A stretch of 64,000 nucleotides of DNA from Angiostrongylus vasorum (GCA_018806985.1 JADANN010000399.1:248001-312000); one strand, 5' to 3'; positions 24,826-36,550 are shown, numbered from the stretch's first letter. The notes: generated by a model not told the origin, from the sequence alone. Made by a program: numbers and translations.

Positions 24826-27782
24826 AATATAACTCGAGTGCTCTATCAAAGTTTTGAAAGCGAATGTAGCGCAGCTGTTAAAGGGGCTTTGCAATACATA
24901 AAGCATGTTTCGATCCGGTGCCCTGAGTTAACCCAACGCACCATCCTACCGCGATCAAAAAACTACTATCAGTACTTTTCTGAGAACGCAAAAAGACTGA
25001 CTTTATTCATCGGATGACACCGCAAGGTATTTCACGGGAAAAAATATGAATGCAGTCACTTCTAGGATACGAAATGGAGTTGGTGGCTCTCAACATATCC
25101 CTCACGGTTAGGCCATCCGATCGGATAGGTGAACGTCAAGCACTTCACCTTCTGTGCTTTTTGTCAGACATTATAGTTGTTAACGATTCTTCAGTAACAG
25201 TATAGAAAATTCGGGAGTTCCTCGTAATGTTCGCGATTATCCGAACAACGAGGGTGTTTTCGAGGTTTCCCACTCAAATCTTTTTGTGACCATCTGTTGG
25301 CGACCATTCTAGTCCATATCTAAATAAAGGTAATAATAATACTGGTAAATAAAGGTAATAATAATACTGGTAGTGCCTAGTTTCCGAGTTCGATGGAAAC
25401 CAATTGAAAAGTAGAAATACCTTGTTTTATATGTCAGATATATCACTGATAAATTTTTTTAAAATGATTAATCGTATAAATAAACTTTGGTAGCATAGTA
25501 GAACTCCCATCTTGTAGGTAAAGGTTTATAGCTTCTAAAAAGCCTTTATTGGAATAGAAGTAGTGGTAGTGATGTCCGTCATCACGATCATGGTGCTACT
25601 TCCATTCCCCTCTGGGCTAACCAAGCCTCCCATTCCTCCGGGGTTGGGGAATTGGTATCGGACTTGTCTGGGAAAAAACCACTCTCTGCAATCCAGTTGA
25701 AAACGCTCCAGCCACACTATCTCAGGACTCTAGAGAGAATTGCTCAACCAGCGTTCTACAACATTCAAAATGAAATGGAAATCCTCAAGCAGCAATCGAA
25801 GCCACACGTAAAAGTTGGAAGATCTTCCTGAACAATGGATGCGAGGAAACGAATCGAATGTGAGAAGTGCTGGGATCCGCACAGTGGACGTGAAGACAGA
25901 ACAAATAAAATGAAGAAAAATAGATGAAAAAAATAGCCTTTATTTCATTCAATAGAATTCAACATTAGTTGAGATATTTTACTAGGAAGTCAAAAACGGC
26001 TGTGATCTTCGTACCAGACGCATTTTATTCAATGCAAATCGAACACAATATGTAAAATGTGGAGCCTACTGTAGATGAGGAAGAGAATAGGGAACAGTGC
26101 GTATTGGTTATGTTTACTACAGAAAGTGTTTAGGAGATTCTCCGACGTGACTGGATGTTCAAATTAGTTGGTAGCGAGAGCTTTCAGCTGGGCAACATGA
26201 AATGCACCATTACCGTACAAGCCCTGGGCACCTTCGCCTACGAATATTCTCTCGAGGTCAGTGAAAGGTTGACGACGCAAAAAAAAATTTTCTCATTTTC
26301 TCGGCGCCACAGAAACAATCAGAGCATTGGAATTCTTAAGATGAAAAGATTACTGTAGCTGTCGCATTTGCGTTGATTAGGGATAGATCAATTTGGATTA
26401 TTTCGGAGCATTGGATATTTCGAGATTTTTTCCTACAGAGAGAACAAATAGGAAAAAAAGAAGAAAAAATTTGCGACACCAACTGGAATTCCTTTTACTG
26501 TCGATGTTGTCGGAAAAAATGTTAAACTCCCAAAAAAGAAACGAAAGAGTGTAAACTCTGTGGCCAAAGACTCCTTCATTTTTCCGAAGTTTCCCTTTTC
26601 CAAAAATACCTAGTATATATGGTATATATACTATATATCCTATGTATTTTTTTTGTTTACTTTATTTACTTTTACTGTTTATTATTACTTATTTACCATT
26701 TATTTACTATATATATACTGTATATACCATATATAGTATATATAGTAAATAAAAAATTCAAAATATAAAATGCATGGGTTAAAAAATATTTCATCCAACT
26801 AAAATTTTAGATCAGTAAAGAAATTTTTTTAAAAACCACACAGTGGTTTGAAAAAAAAAGTTGTGTTGGCCACGTCTAGCAGTAGGAGATTAGATATGAA
26901 GAGGCGATTATAGAAGTAGTTCTATTTTTTTAGAGCATTACCAATTGAAAAACCCTAAGTATCAATGTTTTTGCCGAACAAAAGAAATCGTCTTTTGTAA
27001 GGAATACCGAGTTTTTCATCGAACATTCGAGATCAATAGGTGTCCATTACCAGATGGCTTCGGATTCTTCTGAATAACTCAGAATTCTTGCAAATGAGAG
27101 TGTGATAGTTGTAGTTAAAGCTTCAGTTAAAATGATAGTTGTGGCTACAGCGGAAGAAAGTTGGACAAACAGAAATAAATGTGATTAGGAATATTTCCTC
27201 GTAACGGAGAAAGTTTTAGGTGAATGGAAAGAACTACGAGAAATTCAGAGAAGAGCAGTGCAAGAAGTTACTGTGTTGGGAGACCACAATCAGCGGCGAG
27301 GAGACGAGGATCGTGTTAGGTGAGACACTGTGTTGCTCATCTGTTCTGCTAATAATGCAAAGTTTCCGTTTTCATGGAATATTTGAGTTCAAGAAGTTAA
27401 AAGCTATCGTCCAACTAGAAACATCCATGTGCTATGCATTCGATTCCATTCATAGCATCGCAGTGACTGAATATAAATATTAAATAAAAACGATAAAGCT
27501 GTCGGCGTTGATCAATCCCTGTGGGATGCGCCATGTATTCGACTTCGTTAGGCATCGTTTGGAGGTGATTGAACGCATATCTGGCCCTTTACAATGACTC
27601 GCGGTGGCCTACCGATATATCGAGCCAGTGCTGCTATCCTCCCAGACAACTCTGGTACCAATTTGCGTACACCGGAGGGATGGAAGCCTTGGTGGGCCAT
27701 GGGCGCGAGGATCGATTCCACGTGTGTGTCGCAGTGGCGTCTCCAACCACTGCGCCACACGCGCCGTGATTGAATATACATA

Positions 27783-27818
<36 letters not shown>

Positions 27819-29940
27819 ATACTTGACTTATAGAATAACCTACAGAAGCACACCAATCTATCAACCAATTGTTTTTTATCCTGACAGACAATCGGATAGT
27901 AATTTCCGTACACCGGAAGGACGAAGAATTTTGTTTACGCTGAGCTCGAAATCAAACAGCGATCATCTATTTAGTGAGCAGCCTCTCTAAGCACTGCGTT
28001 ATACGCGTTCTTAAGCGCTTTACGCTTCACTTTTCAAAGGTTAGGAGAGTGATTCCAACACTGCCGTTCAAGTTGTCGAACGTTTTTCGTTAAAGCAGTG
28101 AGAGTCTTTTATTGTCTTCTCTGTTCTGTGTGGACTTTGAGGCTATAGGGTCCTTAATTCGCAAGTGGAGTCACAAGAACTACCATTAAGCCCGAAATGT
28201 TTACGCTTATTGTGGAAAAGTAATTGCTGATTTATTCCTTTTTTTCAAGCATTCCCTCATCCCATTAGACGTCTTCGAATGTCGTTTGCCCGTACTAACC
28301 AAGTAGGTTGCAGAGAAAAAAACGGATACCAAGAGGGAGAAAAGAGTTACTGACAACCTCTTTCTTGAAAATATCTCTTATTTTAAAATTAAAAAACCAC
28401 TAGCTTCAATTGGAGCCAGTTTTTTCATCGGTCTAAACACGGTCGTCGAGATGATTTGAATTTAATTACAGATAAGGAAACAATGGAGGTCTGGGTGAAC
28501 GGAATGAAGATTGACACAGCTGTAAGTTTCTAGGTTATTTGACTTCGAACGCATGTCCCTATGACAGCGATGTAAGAACAGCCGTATTGATCGCTGTTGC
28601 TTGTTGATCAATACGTACATGTTTCATTGCGCATACTCTAGTACGCTTAATTCTTTTTCATGATCACAGTGATGCTAAGATATTTGCAAAACTCAGAATC
28701 CAGGCCAGATTCGGATCGGACCACCGATTACCCTTTGGGTGCTGTTTTTGTGGTTGTATTTCACAGAATACGCTGTCGTGAAATATTAATGCGCGGTAGA
28801 TAAAAAAAGTTATACATTGTTTTTGATATGATCATTTTTAATTTGTGTTTTTCCAACTACTTCGCTTAGCATTTCAGGATATGAACTTGGCTACAGGGAG
28901 AGTGCATTCAGTTAACAATTTGAATAATTTGTGTCATCTACAAGCCCGTTCGTCATCGAATGATTCGACCAGGCACTAGCAACTTCTCCATTGATCCCTG
29001 TCGCACATCTCAAAGCTAGATAGGTACTAGGAACTGAACGAAAACCGTTTTAGGACTAGCTATGCTTGGCTGATTGCCCTCATTCATGGCGCGCTAAATA
29101 TGCTCACGGGTAACTTACCAAGGTCACCCGAAGCAGATGTGTTGCAGGAGGCGGAGAACTTCCTCTTACGCAATTCTTATTAACATGATTGTATGATTTT
29201 GGCCTTTCTGACATGCATGAGGCTGTGGGTACGACGTAGGCAAACCTATGATACAGAAATCTTTCTCAGTCATTCTTATTATTCTATTTATTACATGATC
29301 GACATCAAATGTATCACGCTCTGCAAATTCCTCTCTCATTTACTTCATCCGATTTGTTTCCTTGCATCCTTCATTCACAAACGCCTTCGACTTCTTTTCT
29401 TGGGTATCGGTTCGGCTGCTAGTTGAGGATATTTTTGTTGAATCTCTCAGGAATTTTGGAACAGCCTTATAGGGAACTCCTACGTGATTTGAGACGTAAC
29501 CGGCCTCAGCCAATTCAGGTAAAAATTTTCCCGACCCCAGAAGTGTGAAAGGCTTAGTTAGCATAAGGAGGGGTTGAACTAGCGCATGGGTAGTTCGACC
29601 CATCTGCGAAAAGAACGCGGTTGCTACCACTGTGGTTTCCTTTATCATCATTATCATTATTGTAGTATGAAGTGGCACCTCCAGTACTACACATAATTGT
29701 TATGCAATGTTCATTACAAATTTCATGGATCTGATTGCTTAATGCAAACCAACTCACTGATGTTTCTTGGAATTCCAGGGTGAATTTGTGGCTGATGGCA
29801 CGGAGACACACTTTGAAGTGGGACGTCATGTGTGCAAAATCACAGCGACGAGCAGTGGACGCAAGAAAATTGGAATTGTACACGATCTCTACGTCGATGG
29901 CGAGCTAATTCCTCACTTCATGTTCGAAAAGAGACAATAA
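22709..29940 (+). CDS. faim: Fas apoptotic inhibitory molecule (FAIM)
   Basis: FAIM is a small cytosolic, all-beta protein that protects against death-receptor and stress-induced killing in vertebrates; its worm role cannot be read from sequence. Six exons: 22709-22759, 22892-22957, 26134-26256, 27220-27319, 28472-28521, 29779-29940 (TAA). Phases match throughout, giving 183 codons against about 179 aa for human FAIM1. Diagnostic blocks in order are MVDSDIVAKWSVPL, HRIEFEHGTTTGKR, RDWMFKLVGSESF, FAYEYSLEVNGK, ETRIVLDKETMEVWVNG, DGTETHFEVG and GIVHDLYVDGELIPHF. The last exon is preceded by TTCCAG. All introns except the first carry repeats or AT-rich sequence. It is divergent from the CLIP gene and upstream of the kinase on the same strand, far from both. 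No frameshift or missing block was seen. Confidence 0.94.
23030..23312 (-). repeat. SINE1, full copy in FAIM intron 2
   Basis: Minus orientation: head GCGCGTGTGGCGCAGTGGTC, B box GGGATCGATCCCC, and body to GTTGATCAATCACTGAGG. Confidence 0.8.
23950..24195 (-). repeat. SINE1, degenerate copy in FAIM intron 2
   Basis: It retains TTGTTCAATCC..GAGAGAT, AACATCGTAGATTGAATA and CTTGCGGTGGCATACC. The head is strongly eroded. Confidence 0.5.
24763..24819. repeat. (AT)n microsatellite
   Basis: About 57 bp of nearly perfect AT dinucleotide repeat in FAIM intron 2. Confidence 0.95.
25560..25925 (+). repeat. SINE2, full copy in FAIM intron 2
   Basis: The head AGTAGTGGTAGTGATGTCCG is followed by CTCCGGGGTTGGGGAATTGG, a Gln-rich reading stretch and a tail GAACAAATAAAATGAA. 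It matches the minus copy at 47.5 kb closely. Confidence 0.75.
26607..26755. repeat. AT-rich inverted repeat in FAIM intron 3
   Basis: Two TATATA-type blocks (about 26607-26638 and 26704-26752) are near reverse complements around a T-rich spacer. This is a low-complexity hairpin with no assigned role. Confidence 0.6.
27488..27768 (-). repeat. SINE1, full copy in FAIM intron 4
   Basis: The best-preserved copy. Head GGCGCGTGTGGCGCAGTGG with a strong A box, B box GGAATCGATCCTCGCG, and body to GCCGACAGCTTTATCG. It is followed by an AT microsatellite at 27774-27818. Confidence 0.85.
27774..27818. repeat. AT microsatellite
   Basis: An interrupted TA run directly beside the tRNA-like end of a SINE1 copy. 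Confidence 0.9.
28672..28790 (-). repeat. SINE3 fragment in FAIM intron 5
   Basis: It shares GTGATGCTAAGATATTTGCA and GATTACCCTTTGGG with SINE3; the rest is degenerate. Confidence 0.5.
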
Positions 29941-30382
29941 CTCCTAAAAACAGTTGTGGTCGATCGATTGATCGATCGTTCGGAATCGATCGGTAAATAA
30001 TCAGTGGCGTTGATAATTAAAGACTTTAGGGATAGTAAACGTTGATAAAAACTTCCAACATTCAACACGTATACTATGAAGATGTAGATGTGTAACATTT
30101 CAATTATTTGCTAGTGTTTTGTAAATATAGGAGGAACGATTCCATATTTGATGTTTTATTTAATCGATTTGTCGAATATTCGAGTTTTCGGACGTTTCGA
30201 ATATGTGAGTAGTAGCCACCCACATCTGGCTTAATGAGTCATGCTTGTTGTATTTTGTTCGGATGATTCTTTTTTTTTTGTAGTTCTCGAAATATTATGC
30301 TATCACAACGGGTTAGTGAAACCTGGCACACACAAATCTCTTGGATAAACCCAGCTTTCTAGGAAAATGTATGAATTGTGTA

Positions 30383-30505
30383 TAGCTGAGAGACAGGCGA
30401 AACAAAGAACTCGCACGGTGTGGTGGTGAACGCGTTAGCCCCAAACACCTGCAGTCCGGAGTTTTGCAAACATCTCATCATCGTTGTGGTTGTATCTCAT
30501 AAATT
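30383..30505 (+). repeat. SINE3 copy
   Basis: Contains AGCTGAGAGACAGGCGAAAC, GGTGTGGTGGTGAACGCG and GGAGTTTTGCAAACATCTCA. The B-box half is partly deleted. Confidence 0.7.
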
Positions 30506-30904
30506 GTGTCGATTGAAAAATTTTGGGACGAGATGTCCAAAGTTAGCCATCGCTTTTGCAATGTTTGTTTAAAAAGTGGGTGTTTAGGAAGTTCTAGTTT
30601 TTATTTGTGACATTGTTGTCATTTTGTCAGATGTCAGACTTTTCTAAAGATTCATTTCCTCAATCACTGTCGAGCATATGAAGACGTGCTTTTCCTCTGA
30701 TAACCTGTCCCTCACTAAACAAATCTATTCGATACCAATTCTACATGAATGTTCCAGTTAAAGCTGTTCGAGAGGTTGCCTACATCGACCTTCAACTAAG
30801 GCTTTTTTATCGATAGTCGTTTTCTATTTCTCATGTCAACCATTCCCTTATAACACTATTCTGAAAAGCAACAGCACATTGATAATCTCACTCTAGTCTT
30901 ATAG

Positions 30905-31085
30905 ACTAAAGGATAAAGCTCTCGGGGTTGATCAATCGATTCAAGGATACGCCGTGCATTCGACTTCATTAAGCATCGTTTGGAGGTGATTGAATGCATA
31001 TCTGGCCTTCACAATGACTCACGGTGGCCTACCGATGTATCGAGCCAGTGCTGCTATCCTCCCAGACAAGTTTGATATCAATTTG
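30905..31085 (-). repeat. SINE1, body half of a split copy
   Basis: The body runs from GTTGATCAATCG to CAGACAAGTTTGATATCAAT and stops where PLE sequence begins. The missing tRNA-like half is at 33385-33502. Confidence 0.75.
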
Positions 31086-31915
31086 ATGTTTTTCTTCGAT
31101 AAGCAGGCATGAGGTTGTTATTATAGAATTTATTAAGATACAATAGCTGATGTTTTGGCGGTTTCGCCCTCTTCAGAGCCTGGAAAGGTCAAATTGAGAT
31201 GCGATCTACTCAGACAAACACTTTCATAACCCCAGCAGATAAAACTTAACGAAATAAATTTGCATTCGCATAAGAAAGCAGCTTCATTTAAACACCTACC
31301 ATTTATTTGCTGTAAGTATTTAAGTTAGTTGGTGGACAGCAGCCGCACAGAGTAATACATGGGCGAGGACTGTGCTTGTGTCAGGTCATTGGATCAGCCT
31401 GAGGTATGGCGCCAGGTCACGCGTGATGACAAGACACTCCTCCTTGCGGTTCATTTTTGAATTTTTGGAATTAATCCAAAACGCTTCAAGAGTTTTACGC
31501 GCTGATGTTTTCGATTCCTGCGTGAGGATAGTGACTCCCACCTCAAAATCTTCTCCGTTGTGTTTCTGTATCCTGTGTGCGCCTAGTGGAGTATTTTCTT
31601 TTGATTTAGCTGGCGTCTTAGAGTGTCCGATGGTATTTCTATCACTCTAACGGAATTCTCCAGACCGGCCCTTTATTAAGCAACGTTTTATGGCCTCACC
31701 TATTTCGTTTGAAATAAAAGGGACAAGAGGAACGGAGCCTTGTTTTCGCTAGAATTATCGCTCTGGGGCGTGGTTTTTCCTCTATGCCTATGTCGAGAAG
31801 CTACAGTTTCGTAACCATTTGAAATGGCTATTTGGCGCGCCAGTTTCGAGGATTCTTCCCTCTGATCTCTACCTGTGCACACGCTGGCAGCGGTTCGAAA
31901 CATATTTCTTATAAG
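31086..31915 (-). mobile_element. Penelope-like element 3' end, copy A (reverse, internally deleted)
   Basis: The reverse complement of copy B at 32150-33175. It carries a decayed hammerhead-like motif at 31145-31182 (AAAAC for GAAAC). It encodes the same N-terminal stretch MFRTA.SVCTGR.QREESSKL (minus, about 31700-31903) and the same AGLENSVR region. About 190 bp, covering the zinc-finger-like Cys motif and the GIY-YIG core, is missing relative to copy B. Confidence 0.75.
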
Positions 31916-32149
31916 CGCTCTTTTACTGTGTGATGGGATGAGAGGAGAGGTAATGAAAACACTATACTCTTATTTTGTGATGAAGCCATTTTTCGGATAG
32001 GTTAATTTGAACGTTTAGAAATGGAAGCCAGTTTTCTTTCGGTTATCTCACAGGGTGAAATGTTATGTACTGTGACTGCTCGTTCAATAACTCAAAGCAT
32101 TTGTCCATCTCCTCTTGTGTGGAGCAGGTGAAAAAAATATTCATCTATA

Positions 32150-33175
32150 TATAGAAATATGTTTCGAACCGCCACCAGCGTGTGCACAGGTAGAGAGCAG
32201 AGGGAAGAATCCTCGAAACTGGCGCGTCAAATAGCCATTTCAAATGGTTACGAAATTGTAGCTTCTCGACATAGGCATAGAGGGAAAAACCACGCCCCAG
32301 AGCGATAATTCTAGCGAAAACAAGGCTCCGTTCCTTTTGCCCTTTATTTCAAACGGAATAAGTGCAGCTATAAAAGGTTGTTTAATAAGGGCCGGTCTAG
32401 AGAATTCCGTAAGAGTGATAGAAATACCACCGGACACTCTAAGACACCAGCCAGTTCGCAACCGCCTATATGACCGTCTATGTATAATTAAAAACTGCAT
32501 AATTTGCCCTAACGGTAGAGACGGTGATTGCATGAGCTCGGGTACAGTCTACCTGATCTCTTGTAAAGCTTGCGGTGGCGAATACGTTGGCGAAACGGGT
32601 AGACTGCTCTGCGTCCGCATAAGAGAACACCTAGTCGGTAAATCTGAATTAAAACAAAACACTCCACTAGGCACGCATAGGAGGCAGGAACACAACGGAG
32701 AAGATTTTGAGGTGGGAGTCACTATCCTCACGCAGGAATCGAAAACATCAGCGCGTAAAACTCTTGAAGCGTTTTTGGATCAGTTCCAAAAAATTCAAAA
32801 ATGGACTGCAAGGAGGAGTGTCTTGTCATCACGCGTGACCTGGCGCCATACCTCAGCCTGATCCAATGACCTGACACAGGCACAGTCCTCGCCCATGTTT
32901 TACTCTGTGCAGCTGCTATCCATCAACTAACTTAAATACTTACAACAAATAAACGGTAGGTGTTTAAATGAAGCTGTTTCTTATGCGAATACAAATTTAT
33001 TTGTTATGTTTTTGTCTGCTGGGGTTATGAAAGTGTTTGGCTGAGTAGATCGCATCTCAATTTGACCTTTCCAGGCTCTGAAGAAGGGCGAAACCGCCGA
33101 AACGTCAGCTATTGTATCCTAATAAATTCTATAATAACAACCTCGTGTCTGCTTATTGAAGAAAAACATCGAATT
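32150..33175 (+). mobile_element. Penelope-like element 3' end, copy B, with GIY-YIG endonuclease
   Basis: PLEs are retroelements whose reverse transcriptase is followed by a GIY-YIG endonuclease. Here the reverse transcriptase is absent (5'-truncated). The open stretch 32337-32861 shows CIICPNGRDGDC, then GTVYLISCKACGGEYVGET (the GIY..YIG strand pair) and the downstream Arg and His of RIREHL. Frameshifts near 32310 and 32790 break the protein: the expected C-terminus (EECLVITRDLAPYLSL) appears in another frame at about 32810-32870. A hammerhead-like motif lies at 33074-33110 in the 3' untranslated end. The copy is non-functional. Confidence 0.85.
33074..33110 (+). ncRNA. Minimal hammerhead ribozyme-like motif in PLE 3' end
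   Basis: In order: GGCT (helix I), CTGAAGA, one extra A, a short GGC/GCC-type hairpin, GAAACGTC (loopless helix III plus the GUC cleavage triplet), and AGCT (helix I, pairing with GGCT through one wobble). PLE hammerheads with almost no helix III are known; they are thought to act as dimers. Activity here is inference. Confidence 0.6.
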
Positions 33176-33221
33176 ATCAATCAATGCTGAGGTTAACAGA
33201 CGGCACAGATCGATAAGAACT

Positions 33222-33362
33222 AGCTGAGAGACAGGCGAAACGAAGGACCCGCATGGTGTGGTGGTGAACGCGTCACTCCCCGGAAAGGACAATAGCGCGT
33301 TCGTTCCCCACCGCAAACACCTGCGGTCCGGGGTTTTGCAAATATCTCAGCAACCTTGTGGT
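33222..33362 (+). repeat. SINE3, full copy
   Basis: Contains AGCTGAGAGACAGGCGAAAC, GGTGTGGTGGTGAACGCGTC and GCGTTCGTTCCCCACCGC, ending in TTTTGCAAATATCTCAGC. It lies between PLE copy B and the SINE1 head. Confidence 0.8.
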
Positions 33363-33384
33363 TAAGAGAAAGTCGTTCTTGGGA

Positions 33385-33502
33385 ATTGGTACCAATTTAC
33401 TGACCTCCGGAGAGATGGAAGGCTGGGTGGGCCGTGGGCGCAGGGGATCGATTCCACGTGTGCGTTGCAGAGCGCTTCCGACCACTGCGCCACGCGCACC
33501 CT
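33385..33502 (-). repeat. SINE1, tRNA-like half of a split copy
   Basis: It starts at TGGTACCAATTTACTGACC and ends in the minus-strand head GGTGCGCGTGGCGCAGTGG with B box GGAATCGATCCCC. It completes the copy interrupted at 31085. Confidence 0.75.
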
Positions 33503-34229
33503 CTTATAGATAATCTGTATTTATCTCCAAACCTATATATGTCTTTTGGCCACTTTGGAGCCGTTTTTTTGTTTTGGTTGTTTCTATTTGTTCAATTTAC
33601 AGTCGCTTGTAGTGCAGTTTATGTGGAAGTGAGAAATAAAATAGCAGTTCTCAAAAGCAATTTTCTGTTAAGCTCGGCATAGGTCGGCAAATTGATCAGT
33701 GATCCAGATGATCAATAAGTATATTAGGAGTGGCAATAATGTCTAATTTTGTGTAGCCGGCAGATGACGCGACGCTTAATTATTAATCGCTGTCGTGATG
33801 AGTCATATGTGGGTCACGCCGACTAAAAATGCCTGCCCCTTGAGTAGGAAGCAGCTACAGAATAATACTGAGTTTTTGAGCCTGAATCACTGAAATTCGT
33901 GCATATTTAATGTAGCAGTTAAACATTTCCAGCAAAATAGATAGTAGAAACGAACCATTACTTACTTTTACTTCAGCTTCGTTCATTAGTGAATAGCTTA
34001 CGCCTTTAACGATAAACGGATATAGCTTTGTGAAAAAGTTGACGAAAGCGTATTTAATTACAGACTTAAATGGCCCATCGACTTAGATGATTTTAAAATT
34101 CTAGCTCATCTTTTATTCGATTTGTAGTCCTGAGCCGTCATCTTTGAAAGTTCGCATGTGGGTTCGCATTCGGCTTGAATTCCTTCCTTTTTCTTCACGC
34201 CACGCAAGTGAGGTAGGGGATCCGATGCT

Positions 34230-34560
34230 TCGACCTACGTCAACGACCAGAAATCAGGGGGCAGTGTTGTGTACGCCAAAATGTCGAAGATCAGATGAGA
34301 CGGTCACGTAATGCATATGAGCGACATCCAATGGACAAGAGCTGTTAGCGACTGGATTCCTCGGGATTCCAGACGTACTGCGGGAAGACCACCTACCCAA
34401 TGGTCAGAGTTCGTTACGAAAACTCTGGGAAAAAGGTATGATGCTCAACGAGTTTCTGAAACGAGGCAGAACTCACTGGGCTACGCTTGCTCGCCACAGA
34501 GAGGAAAAGAAGACTTACCAGTGCCAGCTCAAATCACGCTACAATTAACGCTACGACAGG
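34230..34560 (+). mobile_element. RTE retrotransposon C-terminal fragment
   Basis: Reads SDIQWTRAVSDWIPRDS, RRTAGRPPTQWSEF and GKRYDAQRV. This is the WTRAV..RPPTRWSDF signature that closes RTE-clade proteins in nematodes. No reverse transcriptase is attached. Confidence 0.75.
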
Positions 34561-36319
34561 TGGCGAAAACGACAACTAGTACCGTATGTCTGTGTTTGCT
34601 AGTTTTTCAACTTTGTCTGTCGCAATTTATTGGCTCTGAGAAAGAAGAAGACGTCGAAGCGTTGAACGAGTAGACCTTTTTATCAACCTCGTTTTAGCTT
34701 ATCTATGAAAGAATGTATATTCACCAGTCATGCGGAGGATAAAGCAAAGTTGGTTTTTAAAATATCCCAACTCTGTTAATTAATCCTCAGTAAAGCTCTC
34801 CTTTGTCTCTCTCCGAACGACGACTGACTTAATCGGGTTCGTTCGTTGAAAGTAAAGAGCTTCATACTAAAAGCGTAATGACTTTCGTCTCCCTCGACAG
34901 GGAGTTCATATTGTGAGAGATGAACCCCGTCGTAAATTACAGCTCAACACACAGAAATATTCAACAGCTACGATGAGTCGATAAATCACAAGGCGATTAT
35001 CTTCAGTATTACACATCATCAAAGAACAGAAGGCGGAATGGGCTCGCTTTAATGGTTATTATGAATTGCGCATGATTGGTGAGAAGCTTTACGGAAAAGA
35101 ACCTTATTAATACCAGCGACGGATTGTTAGTCTGCTTTCGCCTACTCTATAAAGGGAATTTAAAGACTGGATAGACGCTGACTACAATTGAAAAAGAAAT
35201 TCTGACTTAATAAGGCTGAGCTGCTCAAGGGTAAGGCAGAAGCTTAACGCAAATTCGTTTTCCTTTGCTTGCTAGTTTACTACTTTGTAGTGGAAAAGGT
35301 CTTAGAAGGGTATACACTTTATCCACTAACATTACAATGTTTTTGGCACGAATTTTCTTGCACACCACTTTGAGGGGATCTCTGGCGCTAAAGTGCTTCT
35401 CTCTTTAACAGCTTTCTAACGTGGTTGTTAGAATGACACTTCGATAAGCCTTTTTCGACCATCGACCGCAGTTCATTTTATTTCTGGGTGCTTCTTTTTA
35501 CAACATAACCTCCCTTTGCAATGCCTTTTGTACTAAACTGATAGCAACCCCTACCCAGTATGATTTTCCTGCGACGATCTAAATAAACTTCTTCTTATCC
35601 TTTAGAATATGAAGAACAAAACCGTTATTCAAAAGCTTTCATTCAGAGGATTCCATTAGCCTTACAGCGCTTTCCCAGTTATTGTACAGGGAGAGTCTCT
35701 GGTGAAAAGAATGCTGAAAAGCTTTCCTGATTAGATGGAGAATGGGTTATGGCATTTTGGATGATATGAATCGAGTTCAGTGCAGTACATACGTCAACAG
35801 GGGGAAAAATAGGCCTGCCCAGCCAAGATTTTTGAAAACATTGTTGCGATTGTGTAGAAACGAAAGTCCACACCTACTATGATAGCGCTTACCAGAATTT
35901 CACAAAGATTAATTAGCAATGGGCGGCTTTCACATGATAGGCAATTTTAAGTGGACAGAATTGGTACTAGTCGGTCAGGATCGTCAATGATACTCGCAAT
36001 GGCACCGCTGCTTCCGTCTAAGATGGGACCAAATACGATCTCATTAACAATTTACGAATCATAATAATACAAGGCAACAACAGAACAGTATTGCTTCTTG
36101 CCAGTTTTTCTCCTATCGGTGTCATCAACAATCACTTATTAACGGAGATATTCTGGAGAGCACTAGTTGGAAGTTAGCTTAGTTAAGGCGAGGCTGTGGC
36201 TGTATCTGGCCTGGGTCTGAGATTTACAAATATCACAGGATCATTGTGGTCGTACTTCACATAATATCCCTTTATGAAAAAAGTAATGGTATGTAAATAA
36301 AAAGTTATACAAAGCATTG

Positions 36320-36550
36320 TTTTCTAGCTACAAACTCGATGGACTGCCACGTCACAACATGTGTATTTAGGTCATGCACACTTGACGCGCGCTATAAATA
36401 GCGCGGGTTCGCGACGATCATGCAACCAGCACCGCCCACCACCAAACACGACGTTTTTGCCACGGCATTTATTCGGCTTCAGACAGAGCCAATGCGAACC
36501 AGGTCGAGCTCACTTTCAGCGCTTCAAACGAAACTCCGAAGAACAGGTAC
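36320..36550 (+). CDS. Possible 5' exon of the kinase gene (tentative)
   Basis: A GC-rich open stretch ends at a good donor (CAG/GTACTT, exon end about 36550). In the frame ending RFKRNSEEQ it is phase 0 and would join the candidate exon at 41978. A second frame starts with an ATG at 36420 (MQPAPPTTKHDVF) and ends in phase 1. I cannot choose between them, and no doublecortin domain is visible. An almost palindromic TATAAATA element lies at about 36388-36405. Confidence 0.25.

Noticed and set aside
24592..25017. 141-codon plus-strand open frame
   Set aside because: Its centre is the AT microsatellite (Tyr-Ile run); the flanks show no known motif.
27604..27913. Open frames of 60-120 codons with Tyr-Ile repeats
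   Set aside because: Produced by a SINE1 copy and an AT microsatellite; they are not proteins.
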